This document shows positions 8,178 to 16,040 of a stretch of DNA of 53,057 nt, piece by piece. The notes under the pieces are model-generated. The model did not search any database, was not told the origin of the DNA, and saw nothing but the letters and a program-made list of their open reading frames with translations. Each line of letters starts with the position of its first letter. The first letter of the stretch is position 1. The DNA comes from Rhodospirillaceae bacterium (GTDB lineage: Bacteria > Pseudomonadota > Gammaproteobacteria > Steroidobacterales > Rariloculaceae): assembly GCA_024638465.1 (NCBI GenBank), contig JAHEKF010000014.1:1-53057 (forward strand), given 5' to 3'. The position numbers and the translations under genes were made by a program.

Positions 8178-9500
8178 TCAGAACCTGTGCGCGCCGTGCG
8201 CGCCGACGCTGAAAATGTATTGCAGCAGCCACTGATTGTCTGTGTCGCCGCTCGTCGAATCCCGATTGTACTGGAGGCGGAGACGCCCGAACTCGCTACT
8301 CGACCAGTCCACCATCGCGCTCACGTGGCGCGGACGACTTTCACCCGGATCGTAGACCGTGTTCTCGAACAGTAAGCCGGGATCGTCGGCTCGAAGCGTC
8401 GAGTAACGCGCGCCTATGCGCCATTGCGGTCTGAACTGATAGATGCCTTGCAGATACCAGCCGCCCTGGTCGACGTCCAGGTTTCCGACGACGTTTCCTT
8501 CCCGGAGCAGGCCGCTTTCGTTTCGCCGCAGGTACTCGGCCTGGAGCTTGAAGCTACGTACCGTCGGGTTACCGTTCGGCGCCCATTTCCAGACGAAGTC
8601 GACGATATCGACTTTGGTCTCGCCGGTGAAGACTGCGCCCGCAGTCTCTCGCTGTTCGACCTCTCCGGACAGCCGGGAGAGCCCCGCCTGCCAGCTGTGA
8701 CTGAAACCGACGTCGCCACCAACATGTGCGAAGGTGGTCCAGGCCCCTTTTCCGCCATTGGCTGCACCCGACGCCGGAAATCCTTCGCCCCGCAGCACTT
8801 GTGCGCCAACCTCCAGGAATAGCGGCGTGGGTGCGAGCCAGCGCAGCTGAACGCCATCGTCCGCGTAGCGATTGTTGAGCAGCGCGCGGTAGGGTAGTGG
8901 CCGGTCTTCGAAATCGTCGGTGTGAGCGTGCTGAATATTGAGATAGCCGATCGGCGAGAACATCCGCCCGGCTTTGAGCGACAGCCCGGCGGGAAGCGCC
9001 AGCGTCTCGATATAAGCCTCTTCGATCTCAACGCCACTCTCGCCGTCTTCATCGACAAACGCCAGCGTCGTTCCGCCGTAGAAACGTGTGTCGATGTTGG
9101 CATAGAGATTGAGCTCGGATTCTCCGAGAGAGAGTCCTTCGGCACCGATACCGGCTTCTTCGCCCGCCGGAAATCCGGGAATGTTTTCGTCGGCTCCATT
9201 GCGCGAAAATTCGCGCCATTCGGCATCGAGAATCAGCCCGATCTCCGGATTGTAGGCGTTGACTGCTGCGACAGGAGAGACGCGGGGCGCGGCTCGCGGC
9301 TGAGGCGGGCTCGGGGCGGCTTCAGCGCTCAGCAATGTCTCCAGTCTGATCTCGAGCGCTGCGATTCTCGCTTCGTAATCGCGGCGCAACTCGCCGAGTT
9401 CCTCGCGGACCGCGGCGAGCTCCTGTGCTGTCGTTTGGCCGTGGCTCGAGAGCGGGATAGCCGCGAGCAACAGGATCCACGGAAGTCTGGGTTCGAACAT
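8178..9500 (-). CDS. Outer-membrane beta-barrel protein with N-terminal coiled coil, linked to the zinc transporter
   Basis: 440 residues: signal peptide ending SSHGQ, a heptad-like charged segment (about 25-58, ELAAVREELGELRRDYEARI), a Pro/Ala linker, then a region rich in alternating aromatic residues ending in FSVGAHGAHRF. A C-terminal Phe is the usual outer-membrane sorting signal. The layout resembles trimeric porins, in which a periplasmic coiled coil precedes the barrel. It is first in an operon with the ZnuA-like gene, stop and start two bases apart, so it may be an outer-membrane route for zinc or its carrier. No TonB-dependent receptor plug is seen. The exact family is not certain. 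Confidence 0.75.
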   Translation of the reverse strand: MFEPRLPWILLLAAIPLSSHGQTTAQELAAVREELGELRRDYEARIAALEIRLETLLSAEAAPSPPQPRAAPRVSPVAAVNAYNPEIGLILDAEWREFSRNGADENIPGFPAGEEAGIGAEGLSLGESELNLYANIDTRFYGGTTLAFVDEDGESGVEIEEAYIETLALPAGLSLKAGRMFSPIGYLNIQHAHTDDFEDRPLPYRALLNNRYADDGVQLRWLAPTPLFLEVGAQVLRGEGFPASGAANGGKGAWTTFAHVGGDVGFSHSWQAGLSRLSGEVEQRETAGAVFTGETKVDIVDFVWKWAPNGNPTVRSFKLQAEYLRRNESGLLREGNVVGNLDVDQGGWYLQGIYQFRPQWRIGARYSTLRADDPGLLFENTVYDPGESRPRHVSAMVDWSSSEFGRLRLQYNRDSTSGDTDNQWLLQYIFSVGAHGAHRF

Positions 9501-9566
9501 CGGTTTCTCTCCGGACGCGACGGTGGCGCGACATCACTCAGTCGGCAAAGTACCATCGCTTCCGCG
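9501..9566. promoter_or_regulatory. Compact divergent promoter region of the zinc-uptake locus
   Basis: Only 66 bases separate the two divergent start codons, so promoters for both transport units must overlap here or inside the coding ends. I looked for a Zur-type palindrome and did not find one. Confidence 0.5.
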
Positions 9567-10331
9567 ATGGGCTATTCGAATTTACCGAGAGAAGTCTTGA
9601 TCTCCGCGCAGAATCTGACGCTGGCCTATGGCTCGAATGTGGTTTTCGATGGCATTTCGTTCGAGATCGAGCGAGGTGGGTTGATCGGACTCGTCGGGCC
9701 GAACGGCGGAGGCAAAACGACATTGCTGCGCGCTATCCTCGGAGCGTTGAAGCCGCGCGGAGGGCGCATTGCGCGTCACGGTGCCGAAGTGCGCTTCGGT
9801 TACGTCCCTCAGCGGCGGCACCTGGATCCGATCTGGCCGCTTAGAGTGATCGACGTCGTCGTGATGGGTACCTACGCGAGCTTGCCGGTCGGTGGAAGGA
9901 TCGGATCAACCCAGATGGCATCAGCGAACGACGCGCTCGATGCTGTCGGGATCGAGCATCTCGCCGAGAAGCGGTATGCAGATCTGTCAGGCGGGCAGCA
10001 ACAGCGAACTCTGGTTGCCCGGGCCCTTGCAGCCAGACCCAATTTTCTTGTGCTTGATGAGCCGACGCAGGGCATGGATCTCACGTCCAGTACCGGAATT
10101 CTCGAGCTGATCAGCAGGCTACACGAACAGAACATAACGATCCTGATCGCGAGCCACCGACTCAATACCATCGCGAACTACGTTGAAACAATCGCTCTCG
10201 TTTACGACGGCAGTATCCATATTGGGCCGCGAGACGATTTGCTGACCGGCGAGAACTTATCGAGTCTCTACGGTATACCCGTTGAGGTCATTCACGGCGA
10301 CGGCGATCGGATCGTCGTCTTCGGCGGTTAA
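9567..10331 (+). CDS. znuC: ATP-binding protein of the zinc/manganese ABC transporter
   Basis: 254 residues. Walker A GPNGGGKTT (44-52), signature LSGGQQQR, Walker B FLVLDEP and the switch histidine in ASHRLN are all present. It would energise metal import through the permease encoded eight bases downstream. The reading frame stays open far upstream, antisense to the outer-membrane-protein gene, but homology to ABC ATPases begins only at VLISAQNLTLAYG, so the ATG at 9567 is preferred. The C-terminus ends VIHGDGDRIVVFGG, in the region where related metal transporters often carry regulatory extensions; here it is short. Confidence 0.9.
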   Translation: MGYSNLPREVLISAQNLTLAYGSNVVFDGISFEIERGGLIGLVGPNGGGKTTLLRAILGALKPRGGRIARHGAEVRFGYVPQRRHLDPIWPLRVIDVVVMGTYASLPVGGRIGSTQMASANDALDAVGIEHLAEKRYADLSGGQQQRTLVARALAARPNFLVLDEPTQGMDLTSSTGILELISRLHEQNITILIASHRLNTIANYVETIALVYDGSIHIGPRDDLLTGENLSSLYGIPVEVIHGDGDRIVVFGG

Positions 10332-10339
10332 CGCGACGT

Positions 10340-11167
10340 ATGCTGGATACGCTGACACTGTTCGCGGGTTCCGTCGGTGGATCGCTGATTGTTGCCGTCG
10401 GCTGTGCGGTAGTGGGTGTGTTTCTGGTATTGCGGCGCATCGTATTTGTGGGCGCCGCGCTGGCGCAGCTTTCCTCGGCCGGCATCGCGCTAGCGATACT
10501 GCTGCAATCCTACGGTCTGAGCGTGATGTTTTTTACAGACCCTTTGATCCTTTCGTTTCTGATTACGCTTGCAGGGACCAGCTATTTCGGTGTTCTTGCA
10601 GCGAGCGACGAGCTGCCTCCCGATGCCGGGCTCGGCGTCGTGTTCGTCGTCGCCGGGGCGCTCGCGGTGTTGTTTCTGGCGCGCAGTGCCCAGGCCGATA
10701 TCTACGACCTGTTCTTCGGCGGCGACGTGCTGCTCATTCCGGACGAGCAACTGCTGATTCTCGCAGCCGTCATTCTTCCGGTAGTGTTGCTGTACTACCT
10801 TTTTTCGAAGGAATTTCTGTTCATCTCCTACGACGACCAAATGGCCGCCACGCTCGGCTACAGCGTCAAGGGATGGAACGTTGCCTTGTTCGCGACGTTT
10901 GCCATCGTCATCACGTTCTCGATCAGGACGGTCGGCGTCCTGCTGGCATTCGCCTATCTCGTGCTGCCGCCACTGATCGGAATCTTCGCCGGAAGTCGCC
11001 TCGATCGGGTTTTTATCGGAGCGATAACGAGCGCCGTTGTCGGAACGCTGGCGGGGTTCGTTCTATCCGTTTATTGGGACCTGCCAACGGGCCCCGTCGT
11101 CATTGCGACAATGGGAGCGATTCTCGCGATTGTGTGGGGATCGACGAGGTTAACGCGTCGCTCGTAA
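10340..11167 (+). CDS. znuB: Membrane permease of the zinc/manganese ABC transporter
   Basis: 275 residues, strongly hydrophobic with about eight predicted membrane helices, matching the ABC-3 permease family (segments VGCAVVGVFLVLRRIVFVG and FAYLVLPPLIG are characteristic). It would form the inner-membrane channel with the adjacent ATPase. Its start follows the ATPase stop by eight bases. The gene ends convergent with the secreted HEIGH protein gene, 19 bases apart, with no obvious terminator hairpin between them. Confidence 0.9.
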   Translation: MLDTLTLFAGSVGGSLIVAVGCAVVGVFLVLRRIVFVGAALAQLSSAGIALAILLQSYGLSVMFFTDPLILSFLITLAGTSYFGVLAASDELPPDAGLGVVFVVAGALAVLFLARSAQADIYDLFFGGDVLLIPDEQLLILAAVILPVVLLYYLFSKEFLFISYDDQMAATLGYSVKGWNVALFATFAIVITFSIRTVGVLLAFAYLVLPPLIGIFAGSRLDRVFIGAITSAVVGTLAGFVLSVYWDLPTGPVVIATMGAILAIVWGSTRLTRRS

Positions 11168-11186
11168 GCTGATCACATTGAAAGCG

Positions 11187-11810
11187 CTATCGTTCGGCTA
11201 CCGACGTTCCGCCGTCGCTGCCGCCCGAGGGTCGATTGACCAGATCACCGCAGCGCCCGAATCCGTTCAGATCGAGCAATTCCGTCCAGAGACTGGCGCG
11301 CTTGTTATCGCTCAGTGATTGCACCCAGGCCCAGGCCTCCGCATAACGATCATGCCAGCCGGTCTCATTGACCACGGCGTTCTCGGCGAAGTCTTCGCCC
11401 CAGATATCCGCCCAGACACGGTCGAGAATCAGGAACAGTGTCATATGTCCGTCGACCTCATCGAGCCTGTTCTCGAGCTTCCAGAGATGGCGATGCCCAA
11501 TCTCGTGAACGAGCGTTGACTGTTTGACGTCGCGAACGTAGCTGGCGCGAAGCGTCATCGGATGCTCGGGTCCGCCGGAATTGCTCGTGTCCTCCGTAAC
11601 GATCGCTTCAATCAATGGCTCCTCGAACGGCAGGCAGGTCCGGGCTTCGAGCACCGCGATGATGTCCTGGCCATACTCGCCCCAGATCTCCCGATACATA
11701 CGGGCCGCATATTCGACGTCGGCGCCCGTCGCGTTGAAGACTGCATCGATCTGGGCGTTTGCATGGCTCGTGACGAGCGATACAAGTGCTACAGCGACCC
11801 CGAAACGCAT
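11187..11810 (-). CDS. Secreted zincin-like putative metallopeptidase (HEIGH motif)
   Basis: 207 residues with a signal peptide (cleavage after SHANA). The motif LVHEIGHRHLW contains HExxH, the zinc-binding and catalytic signature of zincins, and an upstream run ends in TLRASYVRDVK. A downstream Glu in the EAWAWVQ region could be the third ligand. I do not recognise a named family. It starts seven bases after the LacI gene stop, so it may be read with the regulator, and it ends next to the zinc transporter permease, so a functional link to zinc supply is possible but unproven. An immunity or housekeeping role cannot be excluded. Confidence 0.6.
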   Translation of the reverse strand: MRFGVAVALVSLVTSHANAQIDAVFNATGADVEYAARMYREIWGEYGQDIIAVLEARTCLPFEEPLIEAIVTEDTSNSGGPEHPMTLRASYVRDVKQSTLVHEIGHRHLWKLENRLDEVDGHMTLFLILDRVWADIWGEDFAENAVVNETGWHDRYAEAWAWVQSLSDNKRASLWTELLDLNGFGRCGDLVNRPSGGSDGGTSVAER

Positions 11811-11817
11811 GGATTGC

Positions 11818-12873
11818 TCAGGCGACTCGATTGCCGGATTTCGCTTGCGCTGCGTTGAGCGTCGCCGTTGACCCGCGGACGATCAGGCGAGGCTCGAGTC
11901 GCAGCTGTTTGCTCGGCGCATCGGGATTCTCGATCTTTTCCAGCAGCAACCTGGCAGCCTGCACGCCAAGTTCTTCGAGCGAGATGTGCACGGTCGTTAG
12001 CGGTGGCACGAACCGATCCACATAGGGCATGTCGTTGAATCCTGTGACCGAGATGTCGCGCGGGCACTTCATGTCGAGATCATCCAGCGCGTCGAATACG
12101 CCGAGAGCGAGGAGGTCGTTCGCTGTCAGGACGGCCGAGAGATTCTTACCGGTCCTTGCGATCTCCTGGAAAGCGGCCTGACCCGCCGACTCAGTGAATT
12201 CACGCGCATTGATCACGAGTTCGCGGTCGATATTGACCCCGGCTTGCTTCGCCGACCGCAAAAAGGCGCGGTAGCGCGTATAGCCGGTCGAGGCACGCTG
12301 CGGTCCACCGATATAAGCGATCTCGCGATGACCCAGGTCGATAAGATGCTGGAACGCGAGATCGATGCCGAGCTCGTCGTCATTGATCACGGCGCTGACG
12401 CTGTGTTGCTCGACCGAGCGATTCACCAGCACGACCGGAATGCCCTCGTCGATGCACGAATCCACGAGATGATCCTTGCGGTTAGCGGCCGCGAGTATCA
12501 GGCCGTCGACTTGCCTGGCTTTCATATTTTCGATCAGCGCTTTCTCGCTGCGACGTTTACTGCCCGAGTCCGCGAGGATCGCGATATAGCCTTTCTCGTC
12601 CAGAGCGTGTTCTACCGCGCGAACGATAGGCGGAAAGACCGGGTTGGTGATGTCGGGGATGACGACACCGACTGTATAGGTGCGCCGCGTTCGCAGCCCG
12701 GAAGCCAGCGGGTTGCGCCGATAGCCGAGCTCTTCGGCGATGCGCAGGATCTTCTTCGCGAGCGCCTCCGAGACCATCGAACGCGTCGCCGGGTTCAGAA
12801 CGCGCGATACGGTGGAGGGATGGACCCCGGCACGGCGGGCGACGTCTTTGATATTGGCCCGGCTTTTCAGCAT
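11818..12873 (-). CDS. LacI-family transcriptional repressor
   Basis: 351 residues. An N-terminal LacI helix-turn-helix (IKDVARRAGVHPSTVSRVLN, 8-27) is followed by the hinge RRNPLASGLRTRRT and a periplasmic-binding-protein-like sugar/effector domain beginning TVGVVIPDITNPVF. The start chosen puts the helix-turn-helix at its usual distance from the N-terminus; a longer in-frame start 19 codons upstream lacks family support. Divergent to it lies a dehydrogenase gene, with the palindrome at 12973-12990 between them; the same 14-bp core occurs at 2882-2895. It most likely represses both operons until a pathway intermediate binds. The effector is unknown. Confidence 0.9.
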   Translation of the reverse strand: MLKSRANIKDVARRAGVHPSTVSRVLNPATRSMVSEALAKKILRIAEELGYRRNPLASGLRTRRTYTVGVVIPDITNPVFPPIVRAVEHALDEKGYIAILADSGSKRRSEKALIENMKARQVDGLILAAANRKDHLVDSCIDEGIPVVLVNRSVEQHSVSAVINDDELGIDLAFQHLIDLGHREIAYIGGPQRASTGYTRYRAFLRSAKQAGVNIDRELVINAREFTESAGQAAFQEIARTGKNLSAVLTANDLLALGVFDALDDLDMKCPRDISVTGFNDMPYVDRFVPPLTTVHISLEELGVQAARLLLEKIENPDAPSKQLRLEPRLIVRGSTATLNAAQAKSGNRVA

Positions 12874-12944
12874 CCTTCGATCATAGGCCTCCGGCTCAAA
12901 CCAAACAAGAAACCCGCCCGGCGACGACATCGTCCGGATTTCGG

Positions 12945-12973
12945 TTGCATCGAGCCGGATCGTCTCGTATTCT
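12945..12973 (+). promoter_or_regulatory. Weak candidate promoter for the dehydrogenase operon
   Basis: TTGCAT at 12945-12950 and TATTCT at 12968-12973 are 17 bases apart; the -35 matches consensus at 3 of 6 and the -10 at 4 of 6 positions. The start site would fall inside the palindromic operator, in line with repression by the adjacent LacI protein. Confidence 0.35.
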
Positions 12974-12990
12974 ATGCAAACGATTGCATA
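12973..12990. promoter_or_regulatory. LacI-family operator copy 2 (TATGCAAACGATTGCATA)
   Basis: An 18-bp palindrome pairing at 8 of 9 positions, located between the lacI-type gene and the divergent dehydrogenase gene. Its core TGCAAACGATTGCA is the reverse complement of the operator core at 2882-2895; the flanking pair differs (TA...TA here, TC...GA there). Autoregulation plus control of the dehydrogenase operon is the simplest reading. Confidence 0.78.
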
Positions 12991-13021
12991 ACGCTAAAAC
13001 AAGCATTTGGGAGAGCGGAAG

Positions 13022-13948
13022 GTGGCAAATCTCACGGATCACACGGTAGGTTGGATCGGCGTTGGCCGGATGGGTTATCCGATGGCGGAGCGGCTGCTGA
13101 AAGCCGGATGCGACGTCTCGATCTATAACCGCACGCGCAGCAAGGCCGAGCCCCTGGCGGATCTCGGCGGCAAGATCGTCGATACGCCAAAAGAACTCGC
13201 AGGCTGCGACATTATTTTTACGATGGTCTCGACCGGCGACGATCTCGTCAACGTTGCTTTCGGTGACAACGGGGTACTGACCGCGGACACGAAACCGAAG
13301 CTTCTCGTCGATTGTTCCTCCGTCTCGGAGGAAGCGTCCGCCGACGTCCGCGCGCGCGCAGCCAAACTCGGCGTCGACATGCTGGCATCGCCCGTCAGCG
13401 GTAACGGCAAGGTCGTCAAGGCCGGCAAGCTCACGATCGTGACTTCGGGACCGCGTCCGGCGTTCGACATCGCCGAGCCGTATCTCAACGAAGTGGGCCG
13501 CGGCGTGACCTATGTCGGCGATGGTGAACTCGCACGCATGATCAAGATCTGCCACAACGTATTGCTCGGCGTCTACACGCAATGCCTCGCTGAGATCCTC
13601 GTGCTCGCGGAGAAAGGTGGTGTTGCGCGAAGCGATACCATGGATTTCATCAACGGCAGCGTCATGGGTTCCATGTTCTCGCAGTACAAGACGCCGTCGC
13701 TCGTTAATCTCGACCTGACGCCTACGTTTACGCCGATCCTGTTGCGCAAGGATCTCGATCTCGGTCTGAAAGCCGGCGAGAATCTCGGCGTCGAGCTACC
13801 GGTTACGCAGGTAACGCGCGACATGGTGCAGCGCGCCGTCGATGCCGGCCATACCGACTGCGATTTTTCCGTGCTGCTTCAGATGCAGGCAGAGGTTTCC
13901 GGTTTGAAGCTCGAATCCGAGGACGCGGATGTGGGCACGGGCTTATAG
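13022..13948 (+). CDS. NAD(P)-dependent beta-hydroxyacid dehydrogenase (3-hydroxyisobutyrate/tartronate-semialdehyde reductase family)
   Basis: 308 residues. The Rossmann motif WIGVGRMGYPMAERL (11-25), substrate segment SPVSGNGKVVKAG (Ser126) and catalytic Lys175 in ARMIKICHN are the family hallmarks. The start is taken as GTG at 13022 because GGGAG lies eight bases upstream; a TTG five codons earlier sits inside that ribosome-binding site. The enzyme oxidises a beta-hydroxyacid or reduces the matching semialdehyde. It is the first gene after the LacI operator, so it probably works on the compound sensed by that regulator. Which beta-hydroxyacid is used cannot be told from sequence. Confidence 0.85.
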   Translation: MANLTDHTVGWIGVGRMGYPMAERLLKAGCDVSIYNRTRSKAEPLADLGGKIVDTPKELAGCDIIFTMVSTGDDLVNVAFGDNGVLTADTKPKLLVDCSSVSEEASADVRARAAKLGVDMLASPVSGNGKVVKAGKLTIVTSGPRPAFDIAEPYLNEVGRGVTYVGDGELARMIKICHNVLLGVYTQCLAEILVLAEKGGVARSDTMDFINGSVMGSMFSQYKTPSLVNLDLTPTFTPILLRKDLDLGLKAGENLGVELPVTQVTRDMVQRAVDAGHTDCDFSVLLQMQAEVSGLKLESEDADVGTGL

Positions 13949-14007
13949 CCCCGACTCGCTGAGCAATCGAGAGTGAGCTGAACACCCCAAAGACAAGGTC
14001 CGCGGGG

Positions 14008-15249
14008 TTGACGCTCGCGGCCATCGGACCCGGGCTGCTCCTGGCAGCGACCGGAGTCGGCGGTGGCGACCTCGCAACCGGTTCGATTGTCGGCAGCATC
14101 GTCGGCCCGGCCGTGCTCTGGGCAGTGATAGTCGGCGCGTTTCTGAAGTTCGTCGTCACCGAGGGCCTGACTCGCTGGCAGCTTGCGACAGGCGACAGCT
14201 TTCTCGAAGGCGTCAATCACCGCTTCGGCCGCGGTGCGATCTGGGTGTTCATGCCCTATCTGCTGCTCTGGTCCTATTTCGCTTGCTCAGCGCAAATCAG
14301 CGCATGCGGTGTCGCGATGGCAGCCGTGTTCCCCGTCTTCGAGAATCCGGAGGTCGGCAGGGCCTTCTTCGGCATTCTCTGCAGCGTCGTCGGTCTCGTC
14401 CTCGTGATCCGCGGCGGGTATCGGCTGTTCGAGAAGATCATGCGCGTCTGCATCTCCGTCATGTTCCTGACTGTCGTCGCCACCGCGATCGTGCTCTGGC
14501 CAGGGACGGGCGTGGTCCTGAGCGGCCTGCTGATTCCGAATCTGGGCGATCTCAGCGGCGACGGTCTGACATGGACGATCGCGCTCATCGGCGGCGTCGG
14601 CGGTACGGTAACGGTTCTTGCGTACGGCTACTGGTTGCGCGAAGTGGATCGCAACGGCCCGGAGGATCTCAGGATATGCCGGTTCGATCTCGGGGTCGGC
14701 TACGGCATGACGGCGCTGTTCGGCGTCGCGATGGTAATCGTCGGCAGCACGGTAGTGATCGAAGGCTCGGGTGCGACGCTTCTCGTCGATCTCGCTAACC
14801 GTCTCGAAGAGCCGATGGGTCCGATCGGTAAGTGGATGTTTCTGATCGGCGCTTGGGGCACGGTATTTTCGAGCCTGCTCGGGGTCTGGCAATCGGTGCC
14901 GTACATCTTCGCCGACTGCTGGGGGCTCGCTCGCGGCGAGCGCACTCCGGGCCAGATCGATATCGTCGACACCAAAGGCGCACCCTATCGCGGTTATCTT
15001 TTCTTCATCGCATTCGTTCCCATGCTCGGATTGTTTACCGCGTTTACCGAGGTACAGAAGCTCTACAATATCGCGGGTGCGCTGTTCTTCCCGTTTGTCG
15101 TAATCGCATTGCTGTTCCTGAACGGTCGCTCCGCCTGGGTCGGCGAGCAGTTCAGGAATCGTCCGCTAACCTGGATCGCGTTGTTGGCTGTTCTGGCGTT
15201 TTTCTCGGCGCTGGCGGTGCGAACCGTCGCGACCGTCTGGGGAACCTGA
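14008..15249 (+). CDS. Nramp-superfamily membrane transporter lacking canonical metal motifs
   Basis: 413 residues with about eleven hydrophobic segments. TM1 (GPGLLLAATGVGGGDLATG) and the segment GGVGGTVTVLAYGYWLRE identify the Nramp fold, but the DPGN motif of TM1 and the MPH motif of TM6, which bind metal in MntH, are absent. Cargo is therefore uncertain and might be a non-metal solute, as in other LeuT-fold proteins. No ATG or GTG fits the frame; TTG at 14008 with AAGG about nine bases upstream is the best start, though the open frame extends to 13963. It lies between the dehydrogenase and flavin-reductase genes, all under the LacI operator. Confidence 0.75.
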   Translation: MTLAAIGPGLLLAATGVGGGDLATGSIVGSIVGPAVLWAVIVGAFLKFVVTEGLTRWQLATGDSFLEGVNHRFGRGAIWVFMPYLLLWSYFACSAQISACGVAMAAVFPVFENPEVGRAFFGILCSVVGLVLVIRGGYRLFEKIMRVCISVMFLTVVATAIVLWPGTGVVLSGLLIPNLGDLSGDGLTWTIALIGGVGGTVTVLAYGYWLREVDRNGPEDLRICRFDLGVGYGMTALFGVAMVIVGSTVVIEGSGATLLVDLANRLEEPMGPIGKWMFLIGAWGTVFSSLLGVWQSVPYIFADCWGLARGERTPGQIDIVDTKGAPYRGYLFFIAFVPMLGLFTAFTEVQKLYNIAGALFFPFVVIALLFLNGRSAWVGEQFRNRPLTWIALLAVLAFFSALAVRTVATVWGT

Positions 15250-15275
15250 CATCGGCGTGCAAGAAGGGCTTTGAG

Positions 15276-15902
15276 ATGTTCTACGAACCCAAGGACGGTC
15301 ACGGGCTTGCCCACAACCCGTTTCACGCCTGCGTCGTGCCGCGGCCGATCGGCTGGATCTCCACGCTCAGCGAAGACGGCGTGCCGAATCTCGCGCCTTT
15401 CAGTCATTTCAATCTGGTCAGCGTCTCGCCACCGATGGTCATGTTCAGTTGCAGCGGCCGGCACAAGGAAGGCGATATCAAGGACAGCGCGCTCAATGCA
15501 GAAACGACCGGGGAGTTCGTCTACAACATGGCGACCTGGGATAACAAGGACGCGATGAATTTAAGTTCCGGCCACGTCGAGCGCGACAGTGACGAATTCG
15601 ATGTCGCCGGATTGACGAAGCTGCCCAGCAAGCTCGTTAAGCCACCCCGTGTGGGCGAATCGCCGATTAGCCTGGAGTGCCTGACCTGGAAAGTGATCGA
15701 GCTGCCCCACGCGCCCAACGGTGCCCGAACGACCATGGTCATAGGCGAAGTCGTCGGCGTGCATATCGCAGACGACGCTTTGACCGACGGCGTCGTCGAT
15801 ACGACCCGGCTCAAGCCCGTCTCGAGGCTTGGCTATATGGACTACGGAGTCGTCGATAACTCATTCGAATTAAAGAGACCCGATCAAAAAATAACCCGAT
15901 GA
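15276..15902 (+). CDS. Flavin reductase-like FMN-binding protein
   Basis: 208 residues. The start HACVVPRPIGWISTLS and the following NLAPFSHFNLVSVSPPMVMFS match the FMN-binding split-barrel family (DIM6/NTAB type). Such proteins reduce flavin for a monooxygenase or act as flavin-dependent oxidoreductases. The ATG at 15276 is preceded by AAGAAGGG at the right distance. It follows the Nramp-like gene by 26 bases. No flavin monooxygenase is seen nearby, so the partner is unknown. A small hairpin overlaps its stop codon (ACCCG/CGGGT, 15894-15907), too weak to call a terminator. Confidence 0.85.
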   Translation: MFYEPKDGHGLAHNPFHACVVPRPIGWISTLSEDGVPNLAPFSHFNLVSVSPPMVMFSCSGRHKEGDIKDSALNAETTGEFVYNMATWDNKDAMNLSSGHVERDSDEFDVAGLTKLPSKLVKPPRVGESPISLECLTWKVIELPHAPNGARTTMVIGEVVGVHIADDALTDGVVDTTRLKPVSRLGYMDYGVVDNSFELKRPDQKITR

Positions 15903-16040
15903 CGGGTCGTCTGCTCGGTCGGGAGGACCGTCAGATCGCCGCGGATGGCGCCGAAAAACTGCTTAGGTATGGGGATTTTCTGCCTTATCGGCTGTCGGTC
16001 GCGGCTTGAGGTGCTCAATTGCTTGGGAGACAATGCAGAG

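Noticed and set aside
8922-9566. Long in-frame extension upstream of the zinc ATPase gene
   Set aside because: It is antisense to the outer-membrane-protein gene and has no ABC homology; the ATPase begins at 9567.
9501-9566. Zur box in the divergent zinc locus
   Set aside because: No palindrome resembling known Zur operators could be found by eye.
15894-15930. Two small hairpins after the flavin reductase-like gene
   Set aside because: Stems of only five pairs without T-runs; cannot be separated from chance.
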